From Adineta vaga (lineage: Eukaryota > Rotifera), in contig CP075495.1 of the NCBI GenBank assembly GCA_021613535.1, positions 9,734,001-9,798,000 on the forward strand: DNA of 64,000 nucleotides. The letters are read 5' to 3'. The notes beneath the pieces are model-generated. The model had not been told where the DNA came from. It saw only the letters and a list, made by a program, of their open reading frames with translations, and searched no databases. Below, one piece after another: positions 51,576-64,000 of the stretch. The position numbers and the translations under genes are program-made. Positions within the stretch are counted from its first letter, which is position 1. Every line of letters starts with the position of its first letter.

Positions 51576-52906
51576 ATGTATTCAAATATTGATGATTATG
51601 ATAGTATTTCTCAAGATGCTAGTAGTCTATCCGATTCTTCATCAGTTCCAACGAATATTAAGATAAAGCATGGACGAAGTATATGTGCCATCTGTGGAGC
51701 AAAATCTGCAGGAATTAATTTTGATGTTTTGACAGTAAATAGATGAAATCGAAAGAAAGAACTTTTTTTTCATTTTCTGTCTATTTATTTAGTGTTCATC
51801 GTGTAAAGCATTTTTCCGACGAAATGGAGTTAAACCCTTGGTAAGTTTATCATTTTTCTTCTATACACGTCGATTGAATAACAAAATCGACTTTTCTTTC
51901 TAGCATCAATTTATTTGCCGTTCATCCGGTGATTGTAAAATAGATGAACGTTCACGGCGACAATGTACAGCTTGCCGTTTACGAAAATGTTTCGCTATGG
52001 GTATGATTAAAGAACGTATTCGAACAGAAGAACAAAATCAACGTCATCGTGCATTAGTGGAAGAGAATCGACGTCAAAAATTTAAAAAATATCATCAGCA
52101 AGAAAATCGATTAGTATGTATTAAAAAAATGATGAAAAACAAAATCCATCTTAATTACTTGTTGTTTTGTAAAGGTCTGTCAAGAACGTCATGTTCAACA
52201 AATGTATTCATCCTCTTGTACATGTGAAAATCACGTTGATCTAATATTCGAAATGTTTATTGAAAGTACTCGAGAGATTATATCTGATAATTTTATTCTT
52301 GAATTCAATCATGATATAACCGATGGACTTAATCAATATTGTGTACCTGTTTCATGTTTAATCACATTCTTCAAACAATTATCTGAATTTCAACAATTAC
52401 CAGTTGATGATAGATTGATTCTTTTGAAAAATAATACAAAAATTCTTCTACCTATTTTGATACATTTATTAACTACAACATTAAGCACACAAATATTTTG
52501 CAATCATTCTGGTTTACATAATATTAACAATAAAATCTCCTATATTTCTTCACTATTGAATTATATTATACCAGATGATAATAAATTATTGGTTTTATTA
52601 ATAATTGTCTTTCTTTTTTGTCCATGTTTATATACAAGTAACTCATTACAAGATGCTGGCCATATGAATGAACATTCAAGACAAATAATACAATATGCAT
52701 ATGATGAATATATACAATTAGTATGGTTTTATATGATTGAAAAATTTGATGATAATCAACAACAAACAACATTAACCTATATGAAAATTGTAACAACATT
52801 CCTTCGGATACAAAATTTAATCAGCGAAATTTACGATATTATTGAATGTTCTGTTCAGATTGATCAATTACATTTGATGATGCAATCTGTTCTGCATTTA
52901 ACATAG
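51576..52906 (+). CDS. Nuclear hormone receptor, divergent (NR1I/J-like DNA-binding domain)
   Basis: Four exons (51576-51734, 51793-51840, 51904-52113, 52175-52906) encode 382 aa. The C4 DNA-binding domain is complete: CAICGAKSAGINFDVLTC, then the P-box CSSCKAFFRRNG, then CRSSGDCKIDERSRRQCTAC and CRLRKCFAMGMIKERIR. The P-box form xSCKAFFRRN resembles HR96/DAF-12/VDR-type receptors (ESCKA) rather than EGCKG receptors. The ligand-binding domain is short and divergent: helix-3-like FFKQLSEFQQLPVDDRLILL is recognisable (F..L..F..L...D...LL), but no clear AF-2 motif is seen at the end (MMQSVLHLT). Inference: an orphan lineage-specific transcription factor, possibly ligand-independent. The ATG opens an acidic N-terminus (MYSNIDDYDSISQDASSL). 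Poly(A) signal near 53027. Confidence 0.88.
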
Positions 52907-54117
52907 AAAAAAAAGAACATTTATTGAATATTTGTGTTTTATCTGATTGTTGTTTTTAGTTTTATTTTCTTCTCCTTCTTCTTCTTCGTCTTCTCATATG
53001 TATATTAGTGATCTATGGTGATTTCAAATAAATGATGTATTTACCTTCATTAAGTACAAAATATTTTCACACAAAAAGTCAAAGTAATGATCTAAGATAT
53101 ATCTATCTTTTCATGAAAGTCATGACTATCTGTACGGTACATTCAATTATTGAAGTACTGTAGAAGATGTGATCACATTATTCTCTGAAATTTCCCTTGA
53201 TATCTCGACAAAAATAAACTGAATCGTCGAACAGCAAATGAATAAGAAAAGACATGCATAAGATCGTCTGTTGAGTATCTTTACAATTCACATCGAGCAT
53301 GACATTTCTTTTGCATTGATAGACTTTATTATCAAAATTTCAATTGTTCTTTAAAGTAACATGAATATCAACAACCTCATGAGATGACAATTGAGCCTTC
53401 TATACATATATATGACGTGAACCCTAAAGGTGACTGTAAGACATACCTGTCACCCACATCCTCAAAGAATATTTTAAAAAGTCTGAGATTTCTTTAATTT
53501 TTAGCTTTTCTCCCTAATAAATGTTTTCGGAATAATTATTTTCATGCTCATAGCATACATAAGCTTCATCGTTAGTACATCCCATAATCCCATATATTGA
53601 TATAATAAGACGGATAAAAGGAAAGTTTTTACAAACACTTTGTATAGAGTTTATAAACTCAAATGATTTATTAATATTAATTTTTAATGAATAAAATTCG
53701 ATGATATAAAAGCATTTCAAACTTTTTAATTTCTTTGAGAAAAATCTCATAGTGCATCATTGAAATTTTTACATCAAGTATTTGATAATGATTTTAAATA
53801 AATCGGACATTGCTATATCAGTACAACAGCGTATATTATGTATATATGCATGAATCAACAAACGAGTATTGGCGTGGGATATTTAGAAAAGTTTTTCTTC
53901 TTTTGAAGTATACTTTTTTTTCTATATACTCAAAGTTTTAATCAAAATTCCCAATGTATTTAATAACTTCGTTAGTGAAGAATAGATATTTGTTATGAAA
54001 CTAAATATCTGATTTCATTCTTATTAGTTCACTATTTTTAAATAATATTCATTTTATTATTTGGATTAAAATGATTGAAAAATAATAGAGAAAAATAAAA
54101 TCGTCCATCGAATTAGA
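52907..54117. other. Convergent intergenic region
   Basis: Tail-to-tail spacer between the nuclear receptor and the second EGF-CBM14 gene. AT-rich, with no coding or RNA feature recognised beyond the receptor poly(A) signal. Confidence 0.5.
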
Positions 54118-55439
54118 TCATTTTTTCAACGTGCATAATTTCAAAGCTGAATCGAAATAAAGTCCTTTTGGACATGATTTTTGTTGGAGACGTAATACTT
54201 TAAAATAAAAATAAGAATGAATTAATATTCAATATGAATTCATTTCAAATCGTAACATACTTCCACTGGCAAGTTTACATTCAAAATATTTTCCTTGTTC
54301 ATGCAAGTTATCATCACGAAATAGACCGGCAGTTGAACAAGTAAAATAACCTAAATTGAATACGAATGATTTTCTATTGAATATAAAAACATGTATAAAA
54401 ACACATACTTTTATCACATTTAGTACCATTGTAACCTGGTTGACATTGACAGTAAGCAAAACGTGTTGATCCAACAACATTTTCTCGACAAGCTCCATTA
54501 TTCATACATGAATCCGATGAGCAAAAACCCGAAGTTCCTAGAAGAAAAATGAAACTTCGTTTTTTCAAGATAAATTCAAAGACAATTCCTACCAGTTAAT
54601 TCACAATATTCTCCCCAAGTACCGTAACGACAGAGACAAACAGATTGATAAGGACCATTCTGTGGTTGTACAGCACAAACACCATTATTTTTACATATGA
54701 TTCTTTCACATAAATTATGATCTTAACATGAGAAAAAAACAATTAACAAATTTTATCGAACGAAAAAGAAGGACTTTCTACCATTTTTATCTTGACAAAC
54801 TGTTCCACTGTAACCACTTGGACAATTACAAACATTATTAGCAAAAACACCACCGTGTAAGCATGGTGATGGACCTGTTCCTGGACCTACTGATCCTGAA
54901 CATACTAAAGATGCTGATGTATCTATGATAAAATCCAATCAAAAAAATAATATTCAGAAAAGAAAATATTTTATCATTATTATCACTTACCACAGTCGGC
55001 GTTTGTTGTAAATACTGCATCTCCTGTAGCTGCATCCTGGCAAAGACATTTAAATGATGTACCACAATCGTCATATTCGAGACATGCGATTAATTTGTTA
55101 GTATTTCTACATGCATTGTTTATGGGATTGGTTCGATTGCAAAGACCTAAAAAATGAAAAGATTCTTCTTTCAACTACTTTTATCATTTTATTTGTTTAC
55201 GGCATGGCATATTAATTTCGTATGCGGTTCCAGGACATGTACATAAAGCATCAGAACCTAGTTGAAGACAACGATAACCCCTTGTTGAATTGAAATAACC
55301 TTGTGTCTCACAAGGATCATTATTGCAGTCTACAAGAACAGATACAAATAAAAAAATTTATATACTTAAAACAGTTTTTACCCAATGCATATGTTGCTTT
55401 ACAGAGAAATACAGTGAGAATAAAAATAACTATCTTCAT
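54118..55439 (-). CDS. Secreted EGF-repeat protein with C-terminal CBM14-like domain (paralogue)
   Basis: Eight exons (55439-55382, 55329-55201, 55146-54991, 54922-54782, 54721-54593, 54537-54409, 54350-54261, 54197-54118) encode 303 aa, and all introns are phase 1. A signal peptide (MKIVIFILTVFLCKATYA) leads to Cys-rich units: CNNDPCETQGYFNSTRGYRC, CRNTNKLIACLEYDDCGTSF, CLHGGVFANNVCNCPSGY, CERIICKNNGVC, CSSDSCMNNGACRENVVGST with CQCQPGYNGTKC. The end is CBM14-like: YFTCSTAGLFRDDN, YFECKLASG, SCPKGLYFDSALKLC. Domain order, length and intron phase match the gene at 17444-19403, including the shared start motif xCNxxPCExxG, so they are likely paralogues. Inference: an extracellular, possibly chitin-associated protein. 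The CBM14 domain ends early (CTLKK) and may lack the last conserved disulphide. Confidence 0.85.
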
Positions 55440-58205
55440 TCTTATTCGAATTCTAAAATAATGAATGACTTTCAACGACAATGGGACTGCTTTTATATTC
55501 GCATTTTTCTTCTTTTCTACTAACGTATAGATCAAATTAAAATTGTTATTAAAAAGGTTTTAGATTTCGAAAAATATCCAAATAATATTTATTATTGATA
55601 TATCAAATAACAACGAAAGAAAAATGGACATTCGTCATTTTATTCGAAAATATTTATTAAACATTATCAACATCCATTTCTCTGCAGAAATTTGACATTG
55701 AAATTTGATCATATGTTGTAAATATTTTATTTTTTTGTTGTGCACTTTTTCGTTCATTTGTTTTTCAAAATAATCATTGAGAAATGTTTTATAAGTTTAG
55801 TGGGGAAAGGCCTAAATCATATTTCAATTTGAATATGATATCATTTAATAGTTTTCAAGAAAAAAAGGAAGAAGTTTAAATCAAGTTTTGTGCAACAGTT
55901 AATATCAAGATGAAAAACGAGAGATAGATCTGAATTACAAGGATCAATCAAATCAAATCTCTATTCTTTCTTTGCTAAGCTTCGAATATATATAGCTAAT
56001 GACTTTTTTCTTTCAATGATTATATAATTGTTTCAAAGAGTACATGATTTTTCGTAATATTATCAAATAAGAATGTTCTCATTTGCTTTAGACTATCTCT
56101 CAATGCTTTTCAAGACTATGCAATCGTTTCTTCTATAAAAAAAATTGTAGTGAAAAGTAAATTGATAGTTCCCTATAAACAATTCATTCATCAATGAATC
56201 AACTAGATGAACACATCTGACATCATATGTTTCATCGAAACGGATAGCATTAATCATATTCCAAATGGCACTTAACATACAAATGTATATCAAGATATGA
56301 GCAAATAACTCGTTGAGAGTACTGAAATCAAATCGATGAAATAATTGAGAATGATGGTTGTATTTTCTTGAAGAGTATATACCAAATAGTTTTATTCATC
56401 GCTTTTTTTTATGCTCTCGGACATGCGCTTGTTTATAAGATTAAGTAAATTTGATTAGATTCAAGATAATTCATTTAGAAGACTATAACTTTGAGTCTTG
56501 AGATTTATGTGATGATACTCAATACAAAACAGATGTTTCATAAAATGATTGAAATGAACAAAAGAAAAAATTTCGTCGAAATTATTTCATTTCTTTGTTC
56601 TTTATTCTTATAGAATCGACATTGATTTGACCTTTTCACTTCAATACATCAATGTTATGAAATAATAGTCGAATCCATTCATTCTATCGTGAAATGCATC
56701 GATGCCAATACAAAATAGAGCCTAGCCATCGATAAGAAGAATGCCTTTCTGCTTCGAGTCACAATGTACATGTAGTAAGCGATCATTCTTTATACTTACT
56801 TTCTTTTTTTTCTTTTTTTTGTTATAGTATAGCTTCACTCGTTTCTTCTTCTTCTTATTCTTATTCTTCTTCTTCTTCGTCTATTCTCTGATCGTCATCA
56901 TGTTCAGTAGCGCTCAACGATCACAGCTGTGCTCATGTTCGTATGCGCTCATCTTAAAGAACGACGAAAAAGAGTAAAAAAAAAGTCGAGAGGAAAGTTT
57001 ACTTCTTTTTCTTGCTTTTGCTCTCTCTCTCTCCTTCCACATCATGGCATTAATGTATGGCACCTCACTTTTATATGGCAACAGTAATCTTTACACATCG
57101 ATACTATTACAAACGAAATAGAACAAGTGCGTGATTTACATTTTAAACAAAAGTGAACGTTATCATGGATATATCATTACAGAAAATTCCGCCTAATAAT
57201 AGCTCATTATCCAGACATTTTTCATTTGATAATACAGCGATGTTTATCAATACAAACTATGGTTCATCAGGTAAGAGACAGAGAAAGAAAGAAAGAAAAA
57301 CGAATTCACTTCGTTTTATAAATGAATTATGCATAATCATATGCCAGATGGCATTGAAATCCACTTGGGATTGAAATTAAAAATGATTTTGATTTTGCCA
57401 GTTAATTGTCATATCGATAGACAGATCAAGGTAGAAATGTTAAAAGGCATACGGAATGTGTATCTTATATAGTGAAGTGGAAAATTTTTTGCATTCAATA
57501 AAGTAGAAACAGAAGAATTCATTCAAACTAATAATAAGATATAAAATCAAATCATTCCTTCTTCCTTTTATGATAGTGTTTGATTAATCATAAAACGATC
57601 AATATTCTGTATCATATAAAAAATAAGATTCGTCCTCTAAGTACAAGATTTTCGAATGTTTATTTATGAAAGGAAATCAATAATAGGACAAAGAAATAGT
57701 AAGTAATGTAGATTCAATATTATATAATTGAAGAAATAGAAAAAGGTTAAATATAGAATCTTTTCTCAGTTTTCCTGTTTCTTCGATAAAAAACATCTGA
57801 CAGGAAATTATTGAATAAATTTTTCTATTTCCAATCTGGTTCTTTTCTTTTAATACCTTCTATTCTAACGGGTAATGTTTCTATTGTTCCACCTTTCTTT
57901 TCTTCATTTTGTTCTTTCCGCATACGAGAGTATCACGACACGACATTTGAATGAATTAGCCACTAAGACTATACTCATACTTCTGCATAATAACAGTCTG
58001 TCTCACCATGCACACATGTATGTTTCTTTACTTCGCTCTTTTTTTTTACTCTTTTACCAAGCAGTTTCTTAAGTAACTAGTCACTTCGTCTTCCTCCTCT
58101 TCTTCTTCTTCTTCATTTTTTTCTTTTTCCGACAATTGTCTGCACCAGCTGTATGTATTTTAAGATAAAGTTTCATTTCAACTGTATTCTATCAAATGAT
58201 ACAAA
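55440..58205. other. Divergent intergenic region / 5' region of the RhoGEF gene
   Basis: 2.8 kb, the longest spacer. It holds promoters for the minus-strand EGF-CBM14 gene and the plus-strand RhoGEF, a likely alternative first exon of the latter (57165-57270) and several CT/CTT-rich tracts (about 56840-56875, 58090-58115). No independent gene was recognised. Confidence 0.45.
57165..57270 (+). other. Candidate alternative first coding exon of the Dbl/MCF2-like RhoGEF
   Basis: An ATG frame of 35 complete codons (MDISLQKIPPNNSSLSRHFS ... NYGSS) ends at a strong donor (tcatcag|gtaaga) in phase 1. The exon at 58206-58380 also ends in phase 1, so either could splice to the acceptor at 58855 and keep frame. 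This suggests two alternative N-termini. Confidence 0.45.
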
Positions 58206-61200
58206 ATGACTGATAATCCTCTCCAATGTTCACTTTCTTGCTTATCAACTCTTCGAGAAGATTCTCAAGAAATGGATAATCAAACGATAATTAATGAACA
58301 AAATCATTATGATAATCAAAGTGATCGATCAGATTTTGATATTATCGAATCGAATTATAATATCAATGAATTAAACGATGGTATTTAATTTTAATCTATT
58401 TGAAGAGAAGAAAGGAAAAAAGAAGAAATATATCGATTGTCCTCTCTTTTTAATTGAAAAAAAACGAGAAGAAGAGAGAATTGAATATTTATCTCTGATA
58501 AATCTCTTGTGTCATCATTCGTTCTCATGTCCTTTTTGTAATCCATCAGCGACGATAGACATTGTTCATCGCACGTACTATACGTAATTACTCGCGTGTC
58601 GAAGACGATTGACTATCGTAGTAAGAGAGAGAGAGTAATGCTACTATCGTGGCTTTTTGTTTTGTTTACTTTCCTGAGTAAACATCCTTGTTTCATTGAG
58701 ACAGTCTATCTTATAGTTCATTCTCATTCGAGTTTATTTAATTGACTGTAATGAATTTATATAAACGTCATGAATTGTTAGATTTCTATCTAACATTAGG
58801 TGAATAGTTTTGTTTTATTTTTTTATTTTTGTTAAACTATTTGTGCTTGAGTAGAACATGTTCATCAAGAAACATCATTGAGTGTTCTATCAACAGCTGA
58901 TTTACTTCGAGAAAAATTGGCATTTCTTACGGGTGGTACATGTCATAATTCACCAATTATTACATTTCCCGATAATCCTCAAATTGAATTAACCCAAGAA
59001 AAATATAAAAAACTTGTGACATATTTAACGCAAGTACCAAGGTAAGACAAATGAATAGATTTTGTTCGAATGAATGACGTTCGGTTTCCGTTTTCTTTAA
59101 TATTACTAGTGAACATGAACGACAACTTGGATTCGTTCTTATTATTGATCGACGATCAGATCGATGGATGGCAGTCAAAGCAATTCTAACTTATATTGAA
59201 GTAAGATAAAAATAGTCTAGTAATTTGATATTTAAGATTCGTTGAATTATGAAATATGCTTTCACCTTTTTATTCTCGATTTCACATTATTTATTTATTA
59301 CTTTTGTATAGGCTAGGATTGAATATCTGCCAGACAAGATAAATAGTTTTTCATTGTCGTTCGAATATATTCATCTCAGAATAGTTTGATTTCAGTCACA
59401 GTAATAACTTTTGTCTGGGTGTGTATTTTCTATTGCCAGAAAGAAGAAGAAGAAAAAAAAACTCTATAGAGATAACTTCTGTTTTCCATTTACTATTACA
59501 GACATAATACTTCGGGCAGTGCTTAGCTTCTCTAAAGTATACCTTTCATATGTTGTCTAATGCTCTTAATTATAACAAATCTTGTAGGAATATTTTCCAT
59601 ATACAATTCAATGCATTTATCTTCTTCGTCCAAATTCATGGATGCAAAGAGCATTATCTCGTATTACGATTTTAAATGAAATAACCTGTATTCATCGTGT
59701 ATGTTGAAATAATTTGATTAATATTTCGAAAATTTGTATTCTTCGCGTCTTTTCATATGTGCAGTTGATTGTTTGTCGAACATTAGCGGAGCTTCATGAA
59801 CACTTAGATGCAAGTCAATTATCAAAAGATTTAGGTGGTACAATCGATTTTCGTCTATTTGAATGGATTGAACGACGAGCTGTAATTTGAAAAGATTAAA
59901 ATTCTAAATCGATATTCATCATTTTTGTTATTTTGTTAGGCGATTGAAAAATTAACTCATTCGATTCATGAATTAAGTGAAATGTTATTAGTTTTTATTA
60001 AACAATGTGATGAAATCGAATTTCCTAATGCAGTTGATTCCACTCAACAATTACTTCTTCAACATTCAACACAAAAGAATGAACTTGAACAAGAATTATT
60101 ACGAATAAAAACGTAAGATTTCTTTGTATTTTTTTCTAAGTTATGTTTTCATGTTATTCAAAAATGAACATATCAAATGTATTTAAATGATCAATGAACT
60201 CGTAATTTTCATTTTTATCAAATAAGAACAATTCATCATTGTTTCGAGTATATAGATCTTCTAGACATCTGAAGTATCTGTTGTCGAGTCGATGTCTATA
60301 TGCACAAAAAGAAAGAACGATAGAAAAAAAAGACATTAAATGAAGATGAAGAAAGAGAGGAAGGTGTACATATAATACTTTACTCGATGCGCTGTTCTTT
60401 TCTCTTTTAATCGACAAGATGACTGCGTCTAGATGATGATCATGATCGTCATCATCATCATCATCATCATCGTTCTTTTATATTACTTTGTTGATTTTGT
60501 ACGTACTTTTGTTTCATATTGTCCTTCTGCATACATTCTAGGTGGGGTCATTCACTCTTATGTATTATACGACAACAGCACAAATCATCTTCATCATTTC
60601 ATACTAATAATCTACTTGCCGAAAATGATGATATTCACGATCTTCTTCTAGCACCCGATCAAGCAGCTCATGCTCGTGCTTGTGCTAAGTAAGTGTGTCA
60701 TTTCATCAAAATAAAATGTTATTCTTTTATGATACATCCTAAATGAAATATGATGATATTTTTTGTTTATACGACTGTTATTATTTTCCATCTTTCATTC
60801 CTTCTGATTATAATTGCTTTTTTTCTTTCTTTTGGTTTATCTAAGAAAAGAAAATTCGATATATTTTTCTAGTGCTCTAACACATGTAGACAATAGTGAA
60901 TGTATTCTTCAACAATTTTGGTGTTTACATGAAGGACGTTTAAATCGTTGTCTTGCTTTACGTCGTTTCGAACAACGTTTTAAAGAAATTCAATGTAGTT
61001 TTATTCAATTACATAATAATCTTACTCAGTTACCTGATATAAATACAAGTTTACTTCGATTTGAATGCTATCGAACTGATAATAACAATAACATAAGAGA
61101 AGAAATTGATCAAACATTGATCCATCTTGATGACCTTTCACAGCGTACGCAAGTAATAATATCATTCAATGTTATTCTATCATCAGGATATACATACATA

Positions 61201-64000
61201 TACATATATATCACTATAGACTATGATCAGTCAAGCAACCCTTCTAGCAAATGATGGCCTTGATCTGATTATGGAACAACAGAAACAACAATCGACAACT
61301 TATGGCATTGATTCTATTGAACCGAAATGTCAAGAATTAGAAGACATGAAAAGAAATCTAACGGAACAAATCGATGAAAAACGTCATAATTTGAAATTAT
61401 TACGAACATATATCGACAAACTGGAATCGGTAATGGAAAAAATGAAGAAACATGAAACTATATATATATATCTTATTCATATTATTTTTAGATTAACAAT
61501 TGGTGTACACGTGGTAAAGATATGTTAGCTATGCATCCAATTCATTTATCCAATGATAAAGCTAGTCGTTCACTAACGGAATTAGAACATTTCCTTTCGG
61601 ATTTGTCAACGATTAATTTAGATGAATTACAGCATGCGTCAACACCTGAACCACTTCGTGTAAGTTATAGTATATGTTTTTGTATTTTAAGAAATAACCG
61701 TAACTCTATCGCAAAAATTCTGATGTTTCGCTTATTTCCTTAGTTTTCATTCATAATTAAATTTTATCATTGATTTTCTTTGAAGTTTATCGAAAGAATT
61801 CTAACGAGAATCTAATGACGATGACTGTCAGATTCGAGGGTTTAGGATTAATTAGATTGGAAAGATGACAGAAAGACAAATATCAAACAGCTACGCTATA
61901 GGAGATCTTCATGTAGTTATAGCTCTAAGCTTGAAAAATAAACAGAATCGATTACATAGAAACGATGGATTTTCTCAAGGACTTTTTCCCATTTTTTTTT
62001 GTGTCTTTCTTACATATGTATTGATAACATTTATTGAATTATTCTTCCATAGTCCATGATTAGTCAAGTATTTAATCGTGTCAATGATGTTCGAGATTTA
62101 TGTGAAAAACGTTGTGAACAACTTCGACGTTTAGCTTTACCAATCCATCGACCTATACAACGTGTACATCCATTGTCACTTCAACAAACAGAATCATTGA
62201 ATCTTATTAGTACAACAACATCACTTTTACAACAACAAATGAATGAACATTTGATCTCCTCTGATAATGATCACAATCTTTCTTCGTCATCATCCTCATC
62301 AAATCATAATAATAACAGCAATAATATGACACATAGTGATTGTACGATTGCTCAAAATACAAAAATGGATAAGAAACAACGGTAAGATTCATTGAGTAGA
62401 AGTATGTAGAACTATTTTAACTATTTCATTTCAATATAGACATGTTGTTACTGAATTGTTAGTAACGGAACAAGTTTATGTAGAAGAATTACGTACAATT
62501 ATTGAGGTAATGATAAATATATTTTACTAGTTTTATTTGAATTGATATGAATAGGGCTATATGCTCAAATTTGATGAACCAGAACGATATCGTTATTTAC
62601 CACCGACAATTATACAAAATAAATCAGTCCTCTTTTCCAATTTACCGGATATTTACGCATTTCATGCTACGTAAGCATCTATGTCGTTTTTGTTTTTGCT
62701 TTTATTATTGATTTATTCATTCATCCATTTAAATATAATTTAGATCCTTTCTTCGCGATCTTAAACAAATCTATGATGATCCATCTGTATCGAATACAAG
62801 CTCAATTGGCAGTACTATTGCTACATGTTTTATCAAACGAGTAAATCTTTTCATATAATCGCATTTAAGTGAACCGAAAAGAGAATGACCTTACACTAGA
62901 AGATGATTTTACTTTTCGATTTTATCTTTATCATCTTTCGTCATGCTAACATATTCAATCTATCAATTAAGATTTACAACATATTGTTAGACTTAACATC
63001 AAATACGTAAATATCGTATGTATACGTCATAGTTGGTAGAGAAAAATCAATTGAGTTTAAAATGTATGAACAAGGAAAAGATTAGAAGAGAATCTAATTC
63101 AACAAATGAAAATGTCATAGGTATACATTGAACTAAATCTGATTTATCAATCTATTGTAATTTGAGATGTACACATTTCATATAGAAAAAAAAACTTGTT
63201 ACTTTATAATAACATGTCTACGATATTTAGCACAATTATTGTTTGAATGTCATTGACATGATTTTTCCAATAATCGAAGTCAAGAAGTTTCCTTACTAGA
63301 ATATCAATCAAACCTTGACTATACATCGATAAATGATATGACTGTCTCATGTCGGAACGAAGGTTAACAGCTGTATCATAGAAGTTTTTGTAAACCATGA
63401 AATCAATAACATGTGTTTGAGTAATGATTGATCGAGAAAAATACTTACAGCATAATAGTTGTATGTTGACACAATGTCATGATAGGATCAAGTGCATGAG
63501 TATCCTCAAGGAAAATAAGCATCAAAAATTTGTCCATAGAATAATTCATTATGTTTACGTTATTCAATGATAATATCTTTATTTTTTTTTGTTTAGAAAT
63601 CAAATTTTAAATTATACGAACAATATGTGCTCAATAAATCTCAATCAGAACGTATTTGGGAACAATTTTGTTCTGGACATCCATTTTTTACAGTATATAA
63701 AACACATTCTTCTTTCATTGACAATAAAATCAAGTTTATCTAATCGAATTCTTTTAGAAAATCCAACAATCACTTGGGCATCGTCTTCCATTAGATTCTT
63801 ATCTATTAAAACCAATTCAACGAATTACACAATATCAACTTTTACTCAAAGTAAATGAAATTTCTTGAAATCATTTTTTATCTTTACTCTCTTACGAAAA
63901 AAAAGGAATTAATCAAATATACACGTAATGAACAAGAATGTTTACATTTACAAGAAGCTCTTCGTGTAATGCTTAACATCTTATCTGATTTAAATGATGT
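58206..64000 (+). CDS. Dbl-family RhoGEF, MCF2/MCF2L-like (3' end outside window)
   Basis: Seventeen exons run from 58206-58380 through 58855-59041, 59110-59200, 59588-59698, 59765-59881, 59940-60112, 60542-60688, 60873-61152, 61220-61429, 61492-61659, 62053-62381, 62440-62506, 62555-62670, 62744-62840, 63597-63692, 63758-63850 to 63906 onward, about 850 aa so far. A CRAL-TRIO/Sec14 domain comes first: REKLAFLTGGTC, YKKLVTYLTQVPS, FVLIIDRRSDRWMAVKA, LHEHLDASQLSKDLGGTIDF. A spectrin-like helical region follows, then a Ser/Asn-rich linker. The DH domain starts at VVTELLVTEQVYVEELRTII and includes YLLKPIQRITQYQLLLKELI. Known: Dbl/DBS/Kalirin-type GEFs activate Rho GTPases; Sec14 plus spectrin fits MCF2/MCF2L best. 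The PH domain should lie beyond the window. The intron 62841-63596 is 756 bp. Confidence 0.9.
60449..60470. repeat. (CAT)n microsatellite in a RhoGEF intron
   Basis: About seven uninterrupted ATC/CAT units between coding exons. Confidence 0.85.

Overview
This window looks like a gene-dense, AT-rich animal genome. Almost every gene is cut by short GT-AG introns, mostly 45-75 bp. The gene set is bilaterian: BK/Slo potassium channel, tektin, villin, Rab27, MKK7, AMPK gamma, a Bax-like protein, a nuclear receptor, a paired-domain gene, EGF/chitin-binding proteins and a neuropeptide precursor. AT-richness, tiny introns, tight spacing and a TIR protein of unusual domain order fit a small spiralian, and a bdelloid rotifer is my best guess. 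That placement is inference; I could not run a search. I see no bacterial or viral block and no intact transposon.

Layout: 21 protein genes. 0-10 kb: 3' end of a Bax-like gene (+), then on the minus strand a double alpha-crystallin protein, a tiny secreted precursor, an EGF-mucin protein and an unrecognised 414-aa protein. 9.7-20 kb: a DPF/Requiem chromatin protein (+) with a possible frameshift, an SLC49A4-like transporter (+), a minus-strand amidated neuropeptide precursor, an unrecognised 244-aa protein (+) and an EGF-CBM14 secreted protein (+). 20-32 kb: a complete Slo1 channel in 26 exons (+), a Pax-like gene with only the N-terminal half of the paired domain (+), and a convergent tektin gene (-).

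33-45 kb: MKK7 (-) lies head-to-head with AMPK gamma (+), then Rab27 (+) and an ARM-TIR-SAM protein (+). 45-64 kb: villin (+), a nuclear receptor (+), a second EGF-CBM14 gene (-) that looks like a paralogue of the first, and a Dbl/MCF2-like RhoGEF (+) that runs off the right edge inside its DH domain.

The genes do not form one pathway; this is ordinary euchromatin with unrelated neighbours. The most unusual items are the PLF/PLM-amide neuropeptide precursor, the PAI-only Pax-like gene, the ARM-TIR-SAM protein, the EGF-CBM14 pair, the double alpha-crystallin protein and an unexplained folded element after villin. Exon coordinates were derived by hand from splice consensus and reading phase. 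Every multi-exon gene was checked for frame continuity; the only failure is the DPF gene.
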